Below are positions 37,301-45,435 of a stretch of DNA of 64,000 nucleotides, one piece after another. The stretch comes from Deltaproteobacteria bacterium. GTDB taxonomy: Bacteria > Myxococcota > B64-G9. The notes under the pieces were generated by a model. The model did not search any database. It worked only from the letters and a program-made list of their open reading frames with translations, and was not told the origin of the DNA. Location of the stretch: assembly GCA_016935365.1 (NCBI GenBank), contig JAFGRB010000058.1:35850-99849 (forward strand), read 5' to 3'. Position numbers and translations under genes: made by a program. The number at the start of each line of letters is the position of its first letter. Positions within the stretch are counted from its first letter, which is position 1.

Positions 37301-39273
37301 AGGTCGACGTGTGCGACGGCTCGGGCGGCTGCGCGACCGAGGACGTGGACGACGGCACGGCCTGCTCCCCGGACGACGATCCATGCACCGAAGACCTGTG
37401 CAGCGGAGGGCAGTGCACCCATCCGACCGCCGAGATCGTGTGCGGCGACGGAGCGCTGTGCGGCCTGGAGAGCTGTGAGACCGCGGCGCCCTACGAGGAC
37501 CACTGCTGCGATCCGCTCTCCTGCACCTGGACCCCGGACGGCGGGCTCGATCCGCAGGGCGAATGCGCCGGCGCGCTCGAGTGCCAGGTCGACCTGTGCG
37601 ATGGCTCGGGAGGCTGCCGGATCGAGACCGCCGAAGACGGCACGCCCTGCACCGACGACGGCCTCTTCTGCACCGGAGAGGAGCGGTGCGAGGACGGCGC
37701 CTGCGAGTCCGACGGCAATCCATGCGACGGCATATGCGACGAGGAGCGCGACGAGTGCCTGAACGACGAGCGGCCGCCGGTCATCGCCGAGACCGCCAAC
37801 CTCCGGGCGCTGGTCGGCGTGGCCTACATCTACGACCGGGACGGCCGTGCCGATGCGGCAGGCGCATCGCCGATCGAGTGGAGCGTGCTCGAAGGGCCGG
37901 AGGGCTTTCACATCGACAGGTCGTCCGGTGTGGTCGGATGGACGCCGCAGGCGGCCGGGGATGTCGAGATCCAGCTCCTCGCCGAGAACGACTTCGGCAG
38001 CGATGACTACGATTTCACGGTCTCGGTGACAGAGGAGAGCGTCCAGCCTCCGACGGCCGTGATCGCCACCAACCCCTATCCGCCGGAAGGCTTCGTCCCG
38101 TTCCAAATCCAGTTCAACGGCGCCCAGAGCACATCGCCGTCCTCCGAGATCGTCAGCCACAAGTGGATCTTCGGAGACGGATCGCCGGTCGAGTACGACC
38201 AGGTCGTCAATCACGACTACCTCGTGCCGGGTGGCTACAAGGCCCGCCTGATCGTATTCGACGCAAACGGGCTCAAGGGCGAGGCATCGGTGGGGATCTT
38301 GGTCTCGGTCCGGACGGAGGAAGGCGAGATCGCGCCGCCCAGCGCCTCGATCGTGGCAAGCGAGCGCGAGGGCGAGGGCACCTTGACGGTCCAGTTCGCA
38401 TGCGACTGCCGGGCGGGCAGCGCGCCCATCGCAGCCTACCAGTGGGACTTCGGAGATGGAAGCCAGTCCGTGCTCGAAGAAGTCTCGCACTCCTTCAGCG
38501 TGGGCGCCTACCGGGTGCGGCTGACCGTCATGGACGACAACGGCCTCTACGCACACGACTGGACCGAGGTTGTGGTGACCGAGGGCGGCCTCAAGCCCCC
38601 GGTCGTGGACGCGGGCGTGGAGCCGGTGAGCGGCGAGGCGCCGCTGGAGGTCTGGTTCATCGGCCTGGCGGCGGACAGCGACGGAGAGATCGTATCGCGA
38701 GGCTGGCAGTTCGGAGACGGCGGGGAGGCATCCGAGGAGAGCGCCCGTCACATCTACGCGCAGCCCGGAATCTATCAGGCCACTTTCCATGCCGAGGACG
38801 ACAGCGGCCTCGAGGGCTTCGCCTCGGTGGAGATCCTGGTCTCGGACGAGAACCGGCTCCTGCCGCCAAGCATCATCTCGGCTGCCGGGCTGGAAGCGCG
38901 GGTGGGCGAAGCGTACCGGTACGACACGGATGGCTTGCCCGCCGCGCGCGGCAGCCGGCCATTCGAGTGGTCGATCGGCCGCCAGGTCGGCGGAGAGACG
39001 GTCGGCAAGCCAGAGGGCATGCAGATCGAACCCGGCACTGGCCGGATTACCTGGACGCCGACCGAAGACCAGAAGGGCGAGCAGCGGGTCTCCCTGGTGG
39101 TGAGGAACGGAGCCGGAGCGGATGCTCAGGAGTTCGTCGTCCAGGTCGAGTCGGATGGCAGCGGAGGCGGGGGCTGCGGATGCGCGTCGGGGCGCGCAGA
39201 CCGCTCGGCCGACATCGCGATGCTGCTGCTTCTCGCGCTGGTGTTATCCCGGCGCAGGCTGGGCATCCCGTGA
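34390..39273 (+). CDS. Large secreted mosaic protein: YCF48/BNR-like beta-propeller repeats, Cys-rich repeats, PKD-like domains, MYXO-CTERM-like tail
   Basis: Repeated FLDAQRGWVVGENGQIHATADGGVTW; HCCDPxTC...DPQGxCxGAxECQ repeats; KWIFGDGSP / YQWDFGDGS PKD; terminal GGGGCGCASG...LLLLALVLSRRRLGIP. Confidence 0.85.
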   Translation: MKAVWNGIAVLSMLCLPAAMHAQDWEKVNLDRLPEFIQLEVLSGSTFVALTPFSNQLYRTEDGADTWQSVIVGTGELLRLYFLDAQRGWVVGENGQIHATADGGVTWSPQSSCAAGQSLRSTYFLDAQHGWVVGDGGAACQTSDGGGDWIAFGPDFHGHDLYDVFFLDLQHGWVVGQMELQRTTDGTTWYGGVDGPDSPTYRIRFFDPTDGLASQKWIELYDPCDVYTDTIWRSQDGGANWLSQHAFPTSEIVLGLELTGADTAECLSRDGVLYSTSNRGGSWQQTALWTGLLARAADLSGDDGAYSVGTGSLFVTHDRGTSWAPLGTGTSGTLSDMAWLDSQTGLYVDEGRSMYLSEDAGRHWSTVFEGDFSCGPMEGSRMADRVEVLPNGAVVAVGVLWNGYMDPDLACFVGDGHSSWDDYSIEPRTMDSFKALFFLDSQRGWAATATQLWTTPDGGQTWTGLSTGGRSIQAIHFIDAQRGWIACRNGIIASTGDGGSSWTNRIALGDLDFYDVHVDAGSLEAWAVGWRSSNVRIYHSSGGVNWSEQTNKPGGTGRLYAVDFIDDQEGWAVGDGGWIIHTVDGGSSWSQQQSTVSSNLRSLFVFDTTLAYVGGAAGTVLRYVGRCGDGSVDGGEDCDPGAGHHCCDPITCTWTPSGQADPQDACSGAAECELDVCNGAGGCQVIDADDGTACTADSDPCTDDVCASGLCDHPAAELVCGDGEVCGVEDCDPGAGHHCCDPITCTWTLSGESDPQGSCATATECQRDVCDGGGGCAVEDLDDGAACSDEGDPCTDDVCSSGQCIHPAAALVCGDGALCGSEDCDPGLPRGDHCCDPDTCAYSSNGSEDPQGVCAGAVECQVELCDGQGGCVSQDADDGTPCSQDPLFCNGREVCLGGDCSSPGNPCPNPDDCDEDLDICSGCGDGSVNGGEECDPGSPRNDHCCDPATCLYAPHGGPDPQGVCAGAPECQVDVCDGSGGCATEDVDDGTACSPDDDPCTEDLCSGGQCTHPTAEIVCGDGALCGLESCETAAPYEDHCCDPLSCTWTPDGGLDPQGECAGALECQVDLCDGSGGCRIETAEDGTPCTDDGLFCTGEERCEDGACESDGNPCDGICDEERDECLNDERPPVIAETANLRALVGVAYIYDRDGRADAAGASPIEWSVLEGPEGFHIDRSSGVVGWTPQAAGDVEIQLLAENDFGSDDYDFTVSVTEESVQPPTAVIATNPYPPEGFVPFQIQFNGAQSTSPSSEIVSHKWIFGDGSPVEYDQVVNHDYLVPGGYKARLIVFDANGLKGEASVGILVSVRTEEGEIAPPSASIVASEREGEGTLTVQFACDCRAGSAPIAAYQWDFGDGSQSVLEEVSHSFSVGAYRVRLTVMDDNGLYAHDWTEVVVTEGGLKPPVVDAGVEPVSGEAPLEVWFIGLAADSDGEIVSRGWQFGDGGEASEESARHIYAQPGIYQATFHAEDDSGLEGFASVEILVSDENRLLPPSIISAAGLEARVGEAYRYDTDGLPAARGSRPFEWSIGRQVGGETVGKPEGMQIEPGTGRITWTPTEDQKGEQRVSLVVRNGAGADAQEFVVQVESDGSGGGGCGCASGRADRSADIAMLLLLALVLSRRRLGIP

Positions 39274-39288
39274 AACCCGCCCAGACGC

Positions 39289-40410
39289 TCAACGGATCAT
39301 GAAGCGACACAGGACGCCGAGGTGATCCGAGGCGTAGAGGCCGTCTCGGGGCTCGGTGTACATCAGCTCGCAGGACTCCGCGCTCGCGGTGCCCGAGGAG
39401 CCGGAAACGATGTAGATGTAGTCGATCCGCCGCTCGGGGTTGTTCGAGTGGATCGTGAAGCCGTCCTCGCCCGGCATGGTCTCGAGCCAGGCGTCGCGCA
39501 GATCGCCGCGCGTGCCCTCGTGCTCGGCCTCGCCGCGGAAGAAGCGCATGGCCAGCGTGTCGGGCTCGGCGTTGAGATCCCCCGCCATGAAGCCCGGCGC
39601 CTCCGACGGGTTGGCGCGGATGAACTCGTAGACGGCCAGGGCCTGATCGGCCTTGACCTGCTCGTCCGAGTCCGTGGTCATGTGGGTGCAGAAGAGCTGG
39701 ATCGGCCCGCAGGGCGAGTCCACCCGCCCGCCGAGGACCCTGCGCCGGAACATGACCAGGTCCAGGTGGGGGAGCTCGGCCGAGTCGTGCCAGACGATCG
39801 GGTGGCGGCTCAGGATGCCGATGCCCTCGTCGAAGGAGAAGGGGACCGTGAAGGTGAACTCCCAGTACCACTCGTAGCCGGTCAGACCGGCGAGCTGCTC
39901 GGCGAAGCAGGGCGAGTCGCCGTCCCTGATCACCTCCTGCAGGGCGACTGCGTCGGGCTGCGAGGCGAGGATGCCGTCGGCGACCATCTGCAGGCGCTGC
40001 AGGGCGTCCTCCATGCCGAGCAGCGGGTGCTTGAGGTTGATGGTCAGCACGGAGAAGGCGCATCCGCTGCCCTGGTCGCCCGCGCCGTCGGCTGCGCCGT
40101 CACCGTCGAGTGCGCCGTCACCGTCGAGTGCGCCGTCGCCGTCGAGTGCGCCGTCGCCGTCGGAGCCGCCGTCCGGGCCGGCCAGGCCGTCGTCGCCCGA
40201 GCCGTCCGGGCCGGCGTCGCCGTCGGCCTGGACGTCTCCGCCGTCGAGTGCGTCGCTGTCGCCGGAATCGCCCGTGGCCGCATCGCCGTCATCGCCGGCT
40301 GCGCCATCCGCATCGGTGCCCGCGTCCAGGCCCGCATCCGCGAGGCCGGTCGCGTCGCTGCAGGCGGATGCCGCGACGAGCAGGGCCAGCAGGGCAATCC
40401 ATCGCATCAC
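39289..40410 (-). CDS. Lipoprotein with endonuclease/exonuclease/phosphatase domain
   Basis: Lipobox MMRWIALLALLVAASAC; AVALQEVIRDG, GILSRHPI, FMAGDLNAEPDT, IDYIYIVSG, ASDHLGVLCRF. Confidence 0.85.
   Translation of the reverse strand: MMRWIALLALLVAASACSDATGLADAGLDAGTDADGAAGDDGDAATGDSGDSDALDGGDVQADGDAGPDGSGDDGLAGPDGGSDGDGALDGDGALDGDGALDGDGAADGAGDQGSGCAFSVLTINLKHPLLGMEDALQRLQMVADGILASQPDAVALQEVIRDGDSPCFAEQLAGLTGYEWYWEFTFTVPFSFDEGIGILSRHPIVWHDSAELPHLDLVMFRRRVLGGRVDSPCGPIQLFCTHMTTDSDEQVKADQALAVYEFIRANPSEAPGFMAGDLNAEPDTLAMRFFRGEAEHEGTRGDLRDAWLETMPGEDGFTIHSNNPERRIDYIYIVSGSSGTASAESCELMYTEPRDGLYASDHLGVLCRFMIR
40093..40164 (-). repeat. 18-bp tandem repeat (four copies) coding for DGALDG
   Basis: tgcgccgtcaccgtcgag x2, tgcgccgtcgccgtcgag, tgcgccgtcgccgtcgga. 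Confidence 0.85.
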
Positions 40411-40480
40411 ATAGTGATCGTAACCGATCGTCGAGAAAAGATCACTCCGAGGAATCCGCGCATCCGCGCTGTGGCGTCTT

Positions 40481-40612
40481 CACCCCCACCCGGGCCTCGC
40501 CCGACCTCCCCCGTCGAGGGGGAGGTGTATTTTTCGAAAGTGAACAAAGAGCTATCCGTCCCTCCCCTGGCGGGAGGGACCGGCCGAAGGCCGAGGGAGG
40601 GGGGCGTGTAGC
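40481..40612. repeat. Intergenic REP-like palindromic element (two 9-bp hairpins plus flanking inverted C/G tracts)
   Basis: ACCTCCCCC-gtcga-GGGGGAGGT (40504-40526) and GTCCCTCCC-ctggc-GGGAGGGAC (40558-40580) in a non-coding gap. Confidence 0.7.
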
Positions 40613-40714
40613 TTGGTCAATCATCGTGATTTCCAGGCCAAATCATGGGGTATTTTCTATTCCTGACTTGCGCAAACCCGCACTGCAAGCGAACTTGCGA
40701 ACAACGCGGATCGC

Positions 40715-41764
40715 TCACTCCCGCTCGAAGAGATGCAAGAGCTCGCCGTGGCCCTCCTCGGCAAGCCGCTCGAGCGGGACGAAGCGCAGGGCTGCGGAGT
40801 TGATGCAGTAGCGGAGCCCATCCGGCTCGGGTCCGTCGGCAAAGACGTGGCCCAGGTGAGAGTCGGAGGACCGGCTGCGGACCTCGGTCCGCAGCATGCC
40901 GTGCGATCGGTCCGGCTTCTCGATGACCGCATCCGGCTCGATGGGCCGGGTGAAGGACGGCCAGCCCGAGCCGGAGTCGAACTTGTGCACCGAGGCGAAG
41001 AGGGCCTGGCCGGACACGACGTCCACGTAGATGCCAGGCTCGTGGTGATCCCAGTATCGGTTGTCGAACGGGGGCTCGGTGGCGTTTTCGCGGGTCACCC
41101 GGTACTGCAGCGGCGTGAGCCGGGCGCGGAGATCGGAATCGGTCTCGCGGGCCTCGGAGGCCGGCTTCCGGCTCCAGGTCCGCTCGAGAAAGACCTGCCG
41201 GCCGCTGGCCTGCCGGTAGCGCGCATAGCGCTCGGGGTGCTTCTGGAAGTAGGCCCGGTGGTACTCCTCGGCCGGATGGAAGCGCTCGAGGGCGAGGATC
41301 CGCGTGGCGATGGGCCGATCGAAGATCCCCGACTCGGCCAGGCTGCGCCTCGAGCGCTCGGCAGCCAGGCGCTGGGCCTCGCCGTGGTAGAAGATGGCCG
41401 TCCGGTACTGCGATCCCCGATCGGCGAACTGTCCGTCCGCGTCGGTCGGATCGATCTGGCGCCAGAAGACGTCCAGGAGCGCCTGGTAGGAGATCGCGTC
41501 CGGATCGAAGACGATCTGCACCGCCTCGAGATGACCGGTCTCGCCGCTGCAGACCCGCTCGTAGGACGGGCTCTCTTCACGGCCGCCCGTGTAGCCGGGC
41601 GTGACCGAGCGCACGCCGTCGATCTTCGCGAAGGCGGCCTCCATACACCAGAAGCAGCCACCGGCAAAGGTCGCTTTCTCGTGGCTGGGCTCCAGCTCAC
41701 CGGCCATGACGAGGCCTCCTAGCAGCATGGCCGCCAGCGCGGCGGTTCTCGTTCCGGGTGCCAT
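40715..41764 (-). CDS. msrAB: Bifunctional peptide-methionine sulfoxide reductase MsrA/MsrB with signal peptide
   Basis: [15 protein letters not shown] (MsrA); [40 protein letters not shown] (MsrB). Confidence 0.92.
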   Translation of the reverse strand: MAPGTRTAALAAMLLGGLVMAGELEPSHEKATFAGGCFWCMEAAFAKIDGVRSVTPGYTGGREESPSYERVCSGETGHLEAVQIVFDPDAISYQALLDVFWRQIDPTDADGQFADRGSQYRTAIFYHGEAQRLAAERSRRSLAESGIFDRPIATRILALERFHPAEEYHRAYFQKHPERYARYRQASGRQVFLERTWSRKPASEARETDSDLRARLTPLQYRVTRENATEPPFDNRYWDHHEPGIYVDVVSGQALFASVHKFDSGSGWPSFTRPIEPDAVIEKPDRSHGMLRTEVRSRSSDSHLGHVFADGPEPDGLRYCINSAALRFVPLERLAEEGHGELLHLFERE

Positions 41765-41872
41765 CTCCACCGTCCTGTCGCAGGCCCGATCGAAATCCAG
41801 CCCCGAGGAACAAGGTAGGCACGCCCGGGGCGCTGTCAAGGAAGCCGCCGGCCCGCAAGGCGGGCACTGCGG

Positions 41873-42271
41873 TCAGATGCCCGACGGGGGAATGCAGAGC
41901 TTGTCCTCGCCGCCCTCGACCGGATCGATGTTCGAGGAGCAGTTGGACTCGTTCTCCAGCGTGCGGTTCCGGTTGCACTCGGACTTGTCCAGGCAGGTCC
42001 GGAAGCAGTAGTTGCCGCTCTCGTAGCTGGCGCACAGGGAGCCTTCCGGGCAGTCCGCGCTCGCCGTGCAGCCCTCGCGGCCGCAGTAGCCGCCCTTGAA
42101 GTCCAGGATGCACTCGAGCTCGGGCGTGTCGTCATCGCCATCGTCGCAGTCGGCGGCCGTGGCGCACTCGGCCCCGATCAGCTGCTCGTCCGCATCTGCC
42201 CCGTCGCAGCCAACGAGCAGCTGAGAGGCGAGGACGAGCGCGGCCAGACACAAGCGGTTCACCACCTTCAT
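41873..42271 (-). CDS. Cys-rich lipoprotein
   Basis: MKVVNRLCLAALVLASQLLVGCDGAD lipobox; multiple Cys. Confidence 0.65.
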   Translation of the reverse strand: MKVVNRLCLAALVLASQLLVGCDGADADEQLIGAECATAADCDDGDDDTPELECILDFKGGYCGREGCTASADCPEGSLCASYESGNYCFRTCLDKSECNRNRTLENESNCSSNIDPVEGGEDKLCIPPSGI

Positions 42272-42390
42272 GACCTTCTCCTCGCGTCGTGCATTCCAGA
42301 ACAAGATGCCTCTACCCGGCGCTGGCTGTCAACGTCTTGACCCATCGCCTGGAGTGATTAGCTTGGATTTCGGATGAGGAGATCAGGCTC

Positions 42391-42825
42391 ATGAATGCGG
42401 TCTGCCCGAGATGCCAGCAGGTCAACCGGATTCCGGAGGACAAGCCCGCGGAGAAGGCGAGCTGCGGCCGCTGCCACGCGAGCCTCTTCGACGGCCACCC
42501 GGTCCAGCTCGACGAGTCGAGCTTCGAGAGGCACATCCAGAGGAGCGACGTGACGGTGCTGGTCGACTTCTGGTCACCCCGCTGCGGCCCGTGCATGATG
42601 ATGGCCCCGGTCTTCGAGCAGGCCGCCGGGCGTCTGGAGCCCCGTGTCCGCCTGGCCAAGCTGAACACGGACGCGGCTCCGGGCATCGCGGCCCGGCACG
42701 GCATCCAGGCCATTCCCACCTTGATCCTCTTTGCAGACGGGCGCGAGCTGGCGCGGAGCTCGGGTGCCATGAGCCTGGAGGGGCTGCTGGCCTGGGTGGA
42801 TCGGCAGCTGGGCGCTAACGGCTGA
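42391..42825 (+). CDS. trxC: Thioredoxin 2 (zinc-binding N-terminus)
   Basis: VCPRCQQVNRIP...CGRCHASL zinc motif; VDFWSPRCGPCMMMAPVFEQAA; GIQAIPTLILF. Confidence 0.9.
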   Translation: MNAVCPRCQQVNRIPEDKPAEKASCGRCHASLFDGHPVQLDESSFERHIQRSDVTVLVDFWSPRCGPCMMMAPVFEQAAGRLEPRVRLAKLNTDAAPGIAARHGIQAIPTLILFADGRELARSSGAMSLEGLLAWVDRQLGANG

Positions 42826-42826
42826 G

Positions 42827-43969
42827 TCACTTGCAGACGGCGTTGGCGGGCACCGGCGATTCGCTCGAGAGTCGCTTCTCGCAGCCCTCGAGCCCCTTGT
42901 TGTGCTTGCAGAGCTCCTGCTTGATCGCCTCGGGCGCGATGCCGTGGAAGAGGTAGCGGTTGTTGGCCAGCCAGGTCGGGCTGGCCTTGACGCCGAGGGA
43001 TTGGGCGAGCTTGAGATCCTCGGCCAGCAAGCGCTTGCCCTGCTCGCCGCTGGCGCACTTCTCGATGGTCTCGGCCCGGATGCCGTTCGCGCCCGTGCAC
43101 GCCTTCCAGTTCTTGTCCTTGATCTTGCGGTTGCGGCACCAGATGTACTTCATGTACCGGTAGCCCTTGGGGTAGTGCTCGATGGCGCAGAGCTCCCGGA
43201 TGTTCTCGTCCACCTCGTCCTGGCCGTGGAGCGACTTGAACTCGCCGTCCTTCTCGCTGGCGATGAAGTGCACCCGAAAGTCGATCTTGCGCTCGAAGGC
43301 GTCCAGGACCTCCTCCATGGAGTCCAGGGCCCGGGTCCCAAACGGGCACTGGGACATGGTGAAGACCTCCAGCCGCCTGGGCTGATCGGGCCGGCAGACG
43401 GGCTTGCCCTTGCAGTAGGGATCGGCGCAGTCCACCTTGCCGTCGCCGGTGTCGTCCCGGCCGTTGTCGCAGATCTCCGCCCTGGGGTCGAAGTCGGTCG
43501 GGTATCGGAGCCTCTGCATCCGTCCGCTGCCGGTCGTGGCGAGGTAGCGCCGGATCTTGGCGTGCCCCTTGCTCCCCTTGGCGGATGCGTCAAAGAGAAA
43601 GGCCGGAAGCCGCTCGAGCTTCTCCGACTCGAAGATCCGTTTGCACTCCTCCGAGCTCCAGTCGTGCCGGACGACGCGCAGATCGTCGAAGGTCTGCTCG
43701 AGCTTGGCGATCACGGGGCCGGTTTGGCATTTGAGGTCCGTGCAGCGCCGGTCCTCGAGCACGAGCAGGGTCACCGGCTCGGCGGCCTTCTCGGCCGCTC
43801 TCTGGGCGGACAGGGTCGGCGGAGGAGGGCCGGAGCGGCCCGCCTCTCCGGGCTCGTACTCGACCGTGGTCCCGGCCTGCTCGGGCGGCTCCTTCTGGCT
43901 GCAAGCGGCAAAGGTCAGAGCGCAGGACAGGATGAGCAGCTCGAACGCCAGCACTTCTCGTGCAGTCAT
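42827..43969 (-). CDS. Lipoprotein with DsbA/thioredoxin-like domain
   Basis: Lipobox LILSCALTFAACSQ; VFTMSQCPFGTRALDSMEEVLDAF; GVKASPTWLANNRYLFHG; 4-nt overlap with upstream gene. Confidence 0.65.
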   Translation of the reverse strand: MTAREVLAFELLILSCALTFAACSQKEPPEQAGTTVEYEPGEAGRSGPPPPTLSAQRAAEKAAEPVTLLVLEDRRCTDLKCQTGPVIAKLEQTFDDLRVVRHDWSSEECKRIFESEKLERLPAFLFDASAKGSKGHAKIRRYLATTGSGRMQRLRYPTDFDPRAEICDNGRDDTGDGKVDCADPYCKGKPVCRPDQPRRLEVFTMSQCPFGTRALDSMEEVLDAFERKIDFRVHFIASEKDGEFKSLHGQDEVDENIRELCAIEHYPKGYRYMKYIWCRNRKIKDKNWKACTGANGIRAETIEKCASGEQGKRLLAEDLKLAQSLGVKASPTWLANNRYLFHGIAPEAIKQELCKHNKGLEGCEKRLSSESPVPANAVCK

Positions 43970-45414
43970 GTTCGTTCATCTCCTTCCGGTATGTCCGATC
44001 GTCTCTTTCGGATCTCCTCCCACCAGAGCTGGTGATGCTCGCGGGCGTAGCTCTCCGGGACGGAGCCCCGGAACATGGACACGAGGGCGGGCCTCTCCGA
44101 GCTGACGAAGAGGCTCATGTAGAGGTGGACGATCAGGCCGACGACGACCATGGATGCGGCCGCGAAGTGGACGGGAATCGCCCAGCGCACGGGCCAGCCG
44201 CTGCCCGGCAAGAAGACCATGGCGAGCCCGCTGATCGCGGTCAGCAGCGTCCCGGCGCAGACCAGCATGCCGAAGAGCTTCTGGCCGGCGTTGTACTTGT
44301 CCTGGGGCGGAAGCGGGCGCTCCGATCGCAGGAGAATCCGTCCGGCCATGATCCGCAGCCAGCTGAGATCCTCGCGCCGGAGGCGCAAGCCGCGGACAAA
44401 GGGTCTGAGGTAGCCCCTGAAGCCGAAGGTGGCGTAGGCCAGGAGCACGGCCAGCCACAGCAAGCCCAGCGCGATGTGCGAGTCCAGCATGGCCTCGCGC
44501 GAGCCGAAGATGGCGAGCATGGTCCGGTTGAAGAAGCCCGGCGTCACGCGGTAGCTGCTGCTCGACAGCAGGCCGAAGCCGGTCAGGATCTGGAAGAGCC
44601 ATATCAGCGCGTTGAACCAGTGCAGCCAGACCGCGGGCATGGGCCGGCGCGCGAGGCGCGGCTCCGCGGGCGCCGCCGGATCCTCGGTCTGCTCTCGGGT
44701 CACGGCCAGCTGGCGCAGGAACGCGATCCCCTGACCCAGGAAGGCCAGACCCGCCAGGACGAGAAAGCCGGGCCGGAGGAGCTTCTGCATGATCGCGCCC
44801 TCGATCGGTGGCGAGGTCTTGGCGGGATCCGGCGGGTAGGCGGCGAAGATCCTGTCCAGGTCCTCTCGCTTGCCGGAGTAGAAGAGCCGGGGGCCGATCG
44901 ACACCTCCCGGCTCTCGTTGCGGCGGACGTGGCGATCCAGGAAGGCGCGGCTGAGCTCGCACCCGCGATCGTCCAGGTCGCCGAAGATCCTCGCACCCGC
45001 CGGGCAGGTGTCCACGCAGGCCGGCTGCATTCCGGCGTCGGTCCGGGCGGCGCAGAGGTCGCACTTCTCGATCTGGCCGATGTCCTTGCGGAGCATGCGC
45101 GCGCCATAGGGGCAGGCCGCCACGCAGTAGCCGCAGCCGATGCAGACCTGCGCATCGACTCTCACCCGGCCCTGCTCGTCGCGGTAGCTCGCGCCCGTGG
45201 GACAGGCGGTGAGGCATGTGGCCTGCTCGCAGTGGTGGCACATCCCCACGTAGTGCGTGTAGCTCTGCTCCGCCTCGCTGCAGCCCGGCTTCAAGGGCCG
45301 CACCCAGCAGCGGGTGACGCCCTCCGGCAGAGCCCATTCCTCCTGGCAGGCGATCGTGCAGGCTCCGCATCCCACGCAGCGGTGCATGTCGATGAGCATG
45401 GCTTGTCGCGACAT
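43966..45414 (-). CDS. Fused [4Fe-4S] electron-transfer subunit and cytochrome b-type membrane anchor (FdnH/PsrB plus gamma-like)
   Basis: CVGCGACTIACQEEWALP, CHHCEQATCLTACP, CIGCGYCVAACPYGAR, CDLCAAR; then TM helices with His (WLHWFNALIWLFQILTGFGL, HIALGLLWLAVLLAY, HFAAASMVVVGLIVHLYMS). Confidence 0.85.
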   Translation of the reverse strand: MSRQAMLIDMHRCVGCGACTIACQEEWALPEGVTRCWVRPLKPGCSEAEQSYTHYVGMCHHCEQATCLTACPTGASYRDEQGRVRVDAQVCIGCGYCVAACPYGARMLRKDIGQIEKCDLCAARTDAGMQPACVDTCPAGARIFGDLDDRGCELSRAFLDRHVRRNESREVSIGPRLFYSGKREDLDRIFAAYPPDPAKTSPPIEGAIMQKLLRPGFLVLAGLAFLGQGIAFLRQLAVTREQTEDPAAPAEPRLARRPMPAVWLHWFNALIWLFQILTGFGLLSSSSYRVTPGFFNRTMLAIFGSREAMLDSHIALGLLWLAVLLAYATFGFRGYLRPFVRGLRLRREDLSWLRIMAGRILLRSERPLPPQDKYNAGQKLFGMLVCAGTLLTAISGLAMVFLPGSGWPVRWAIPVHFAAASMVVVGLIVHLYMSLFVSSERPALVSMFRGSVPESYAREHHQLWWEEIRKRRSDIPEGDERT

Positions 45415-45435
45415 CGCAGCTCTCTTCTCGCCCGC

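Noticed and set aside
34927-38790. 1287-aa minus-strand ORF
   Set aside because: Antisense to the repeat-rich mosaic protein; low-complexity shadow frame.
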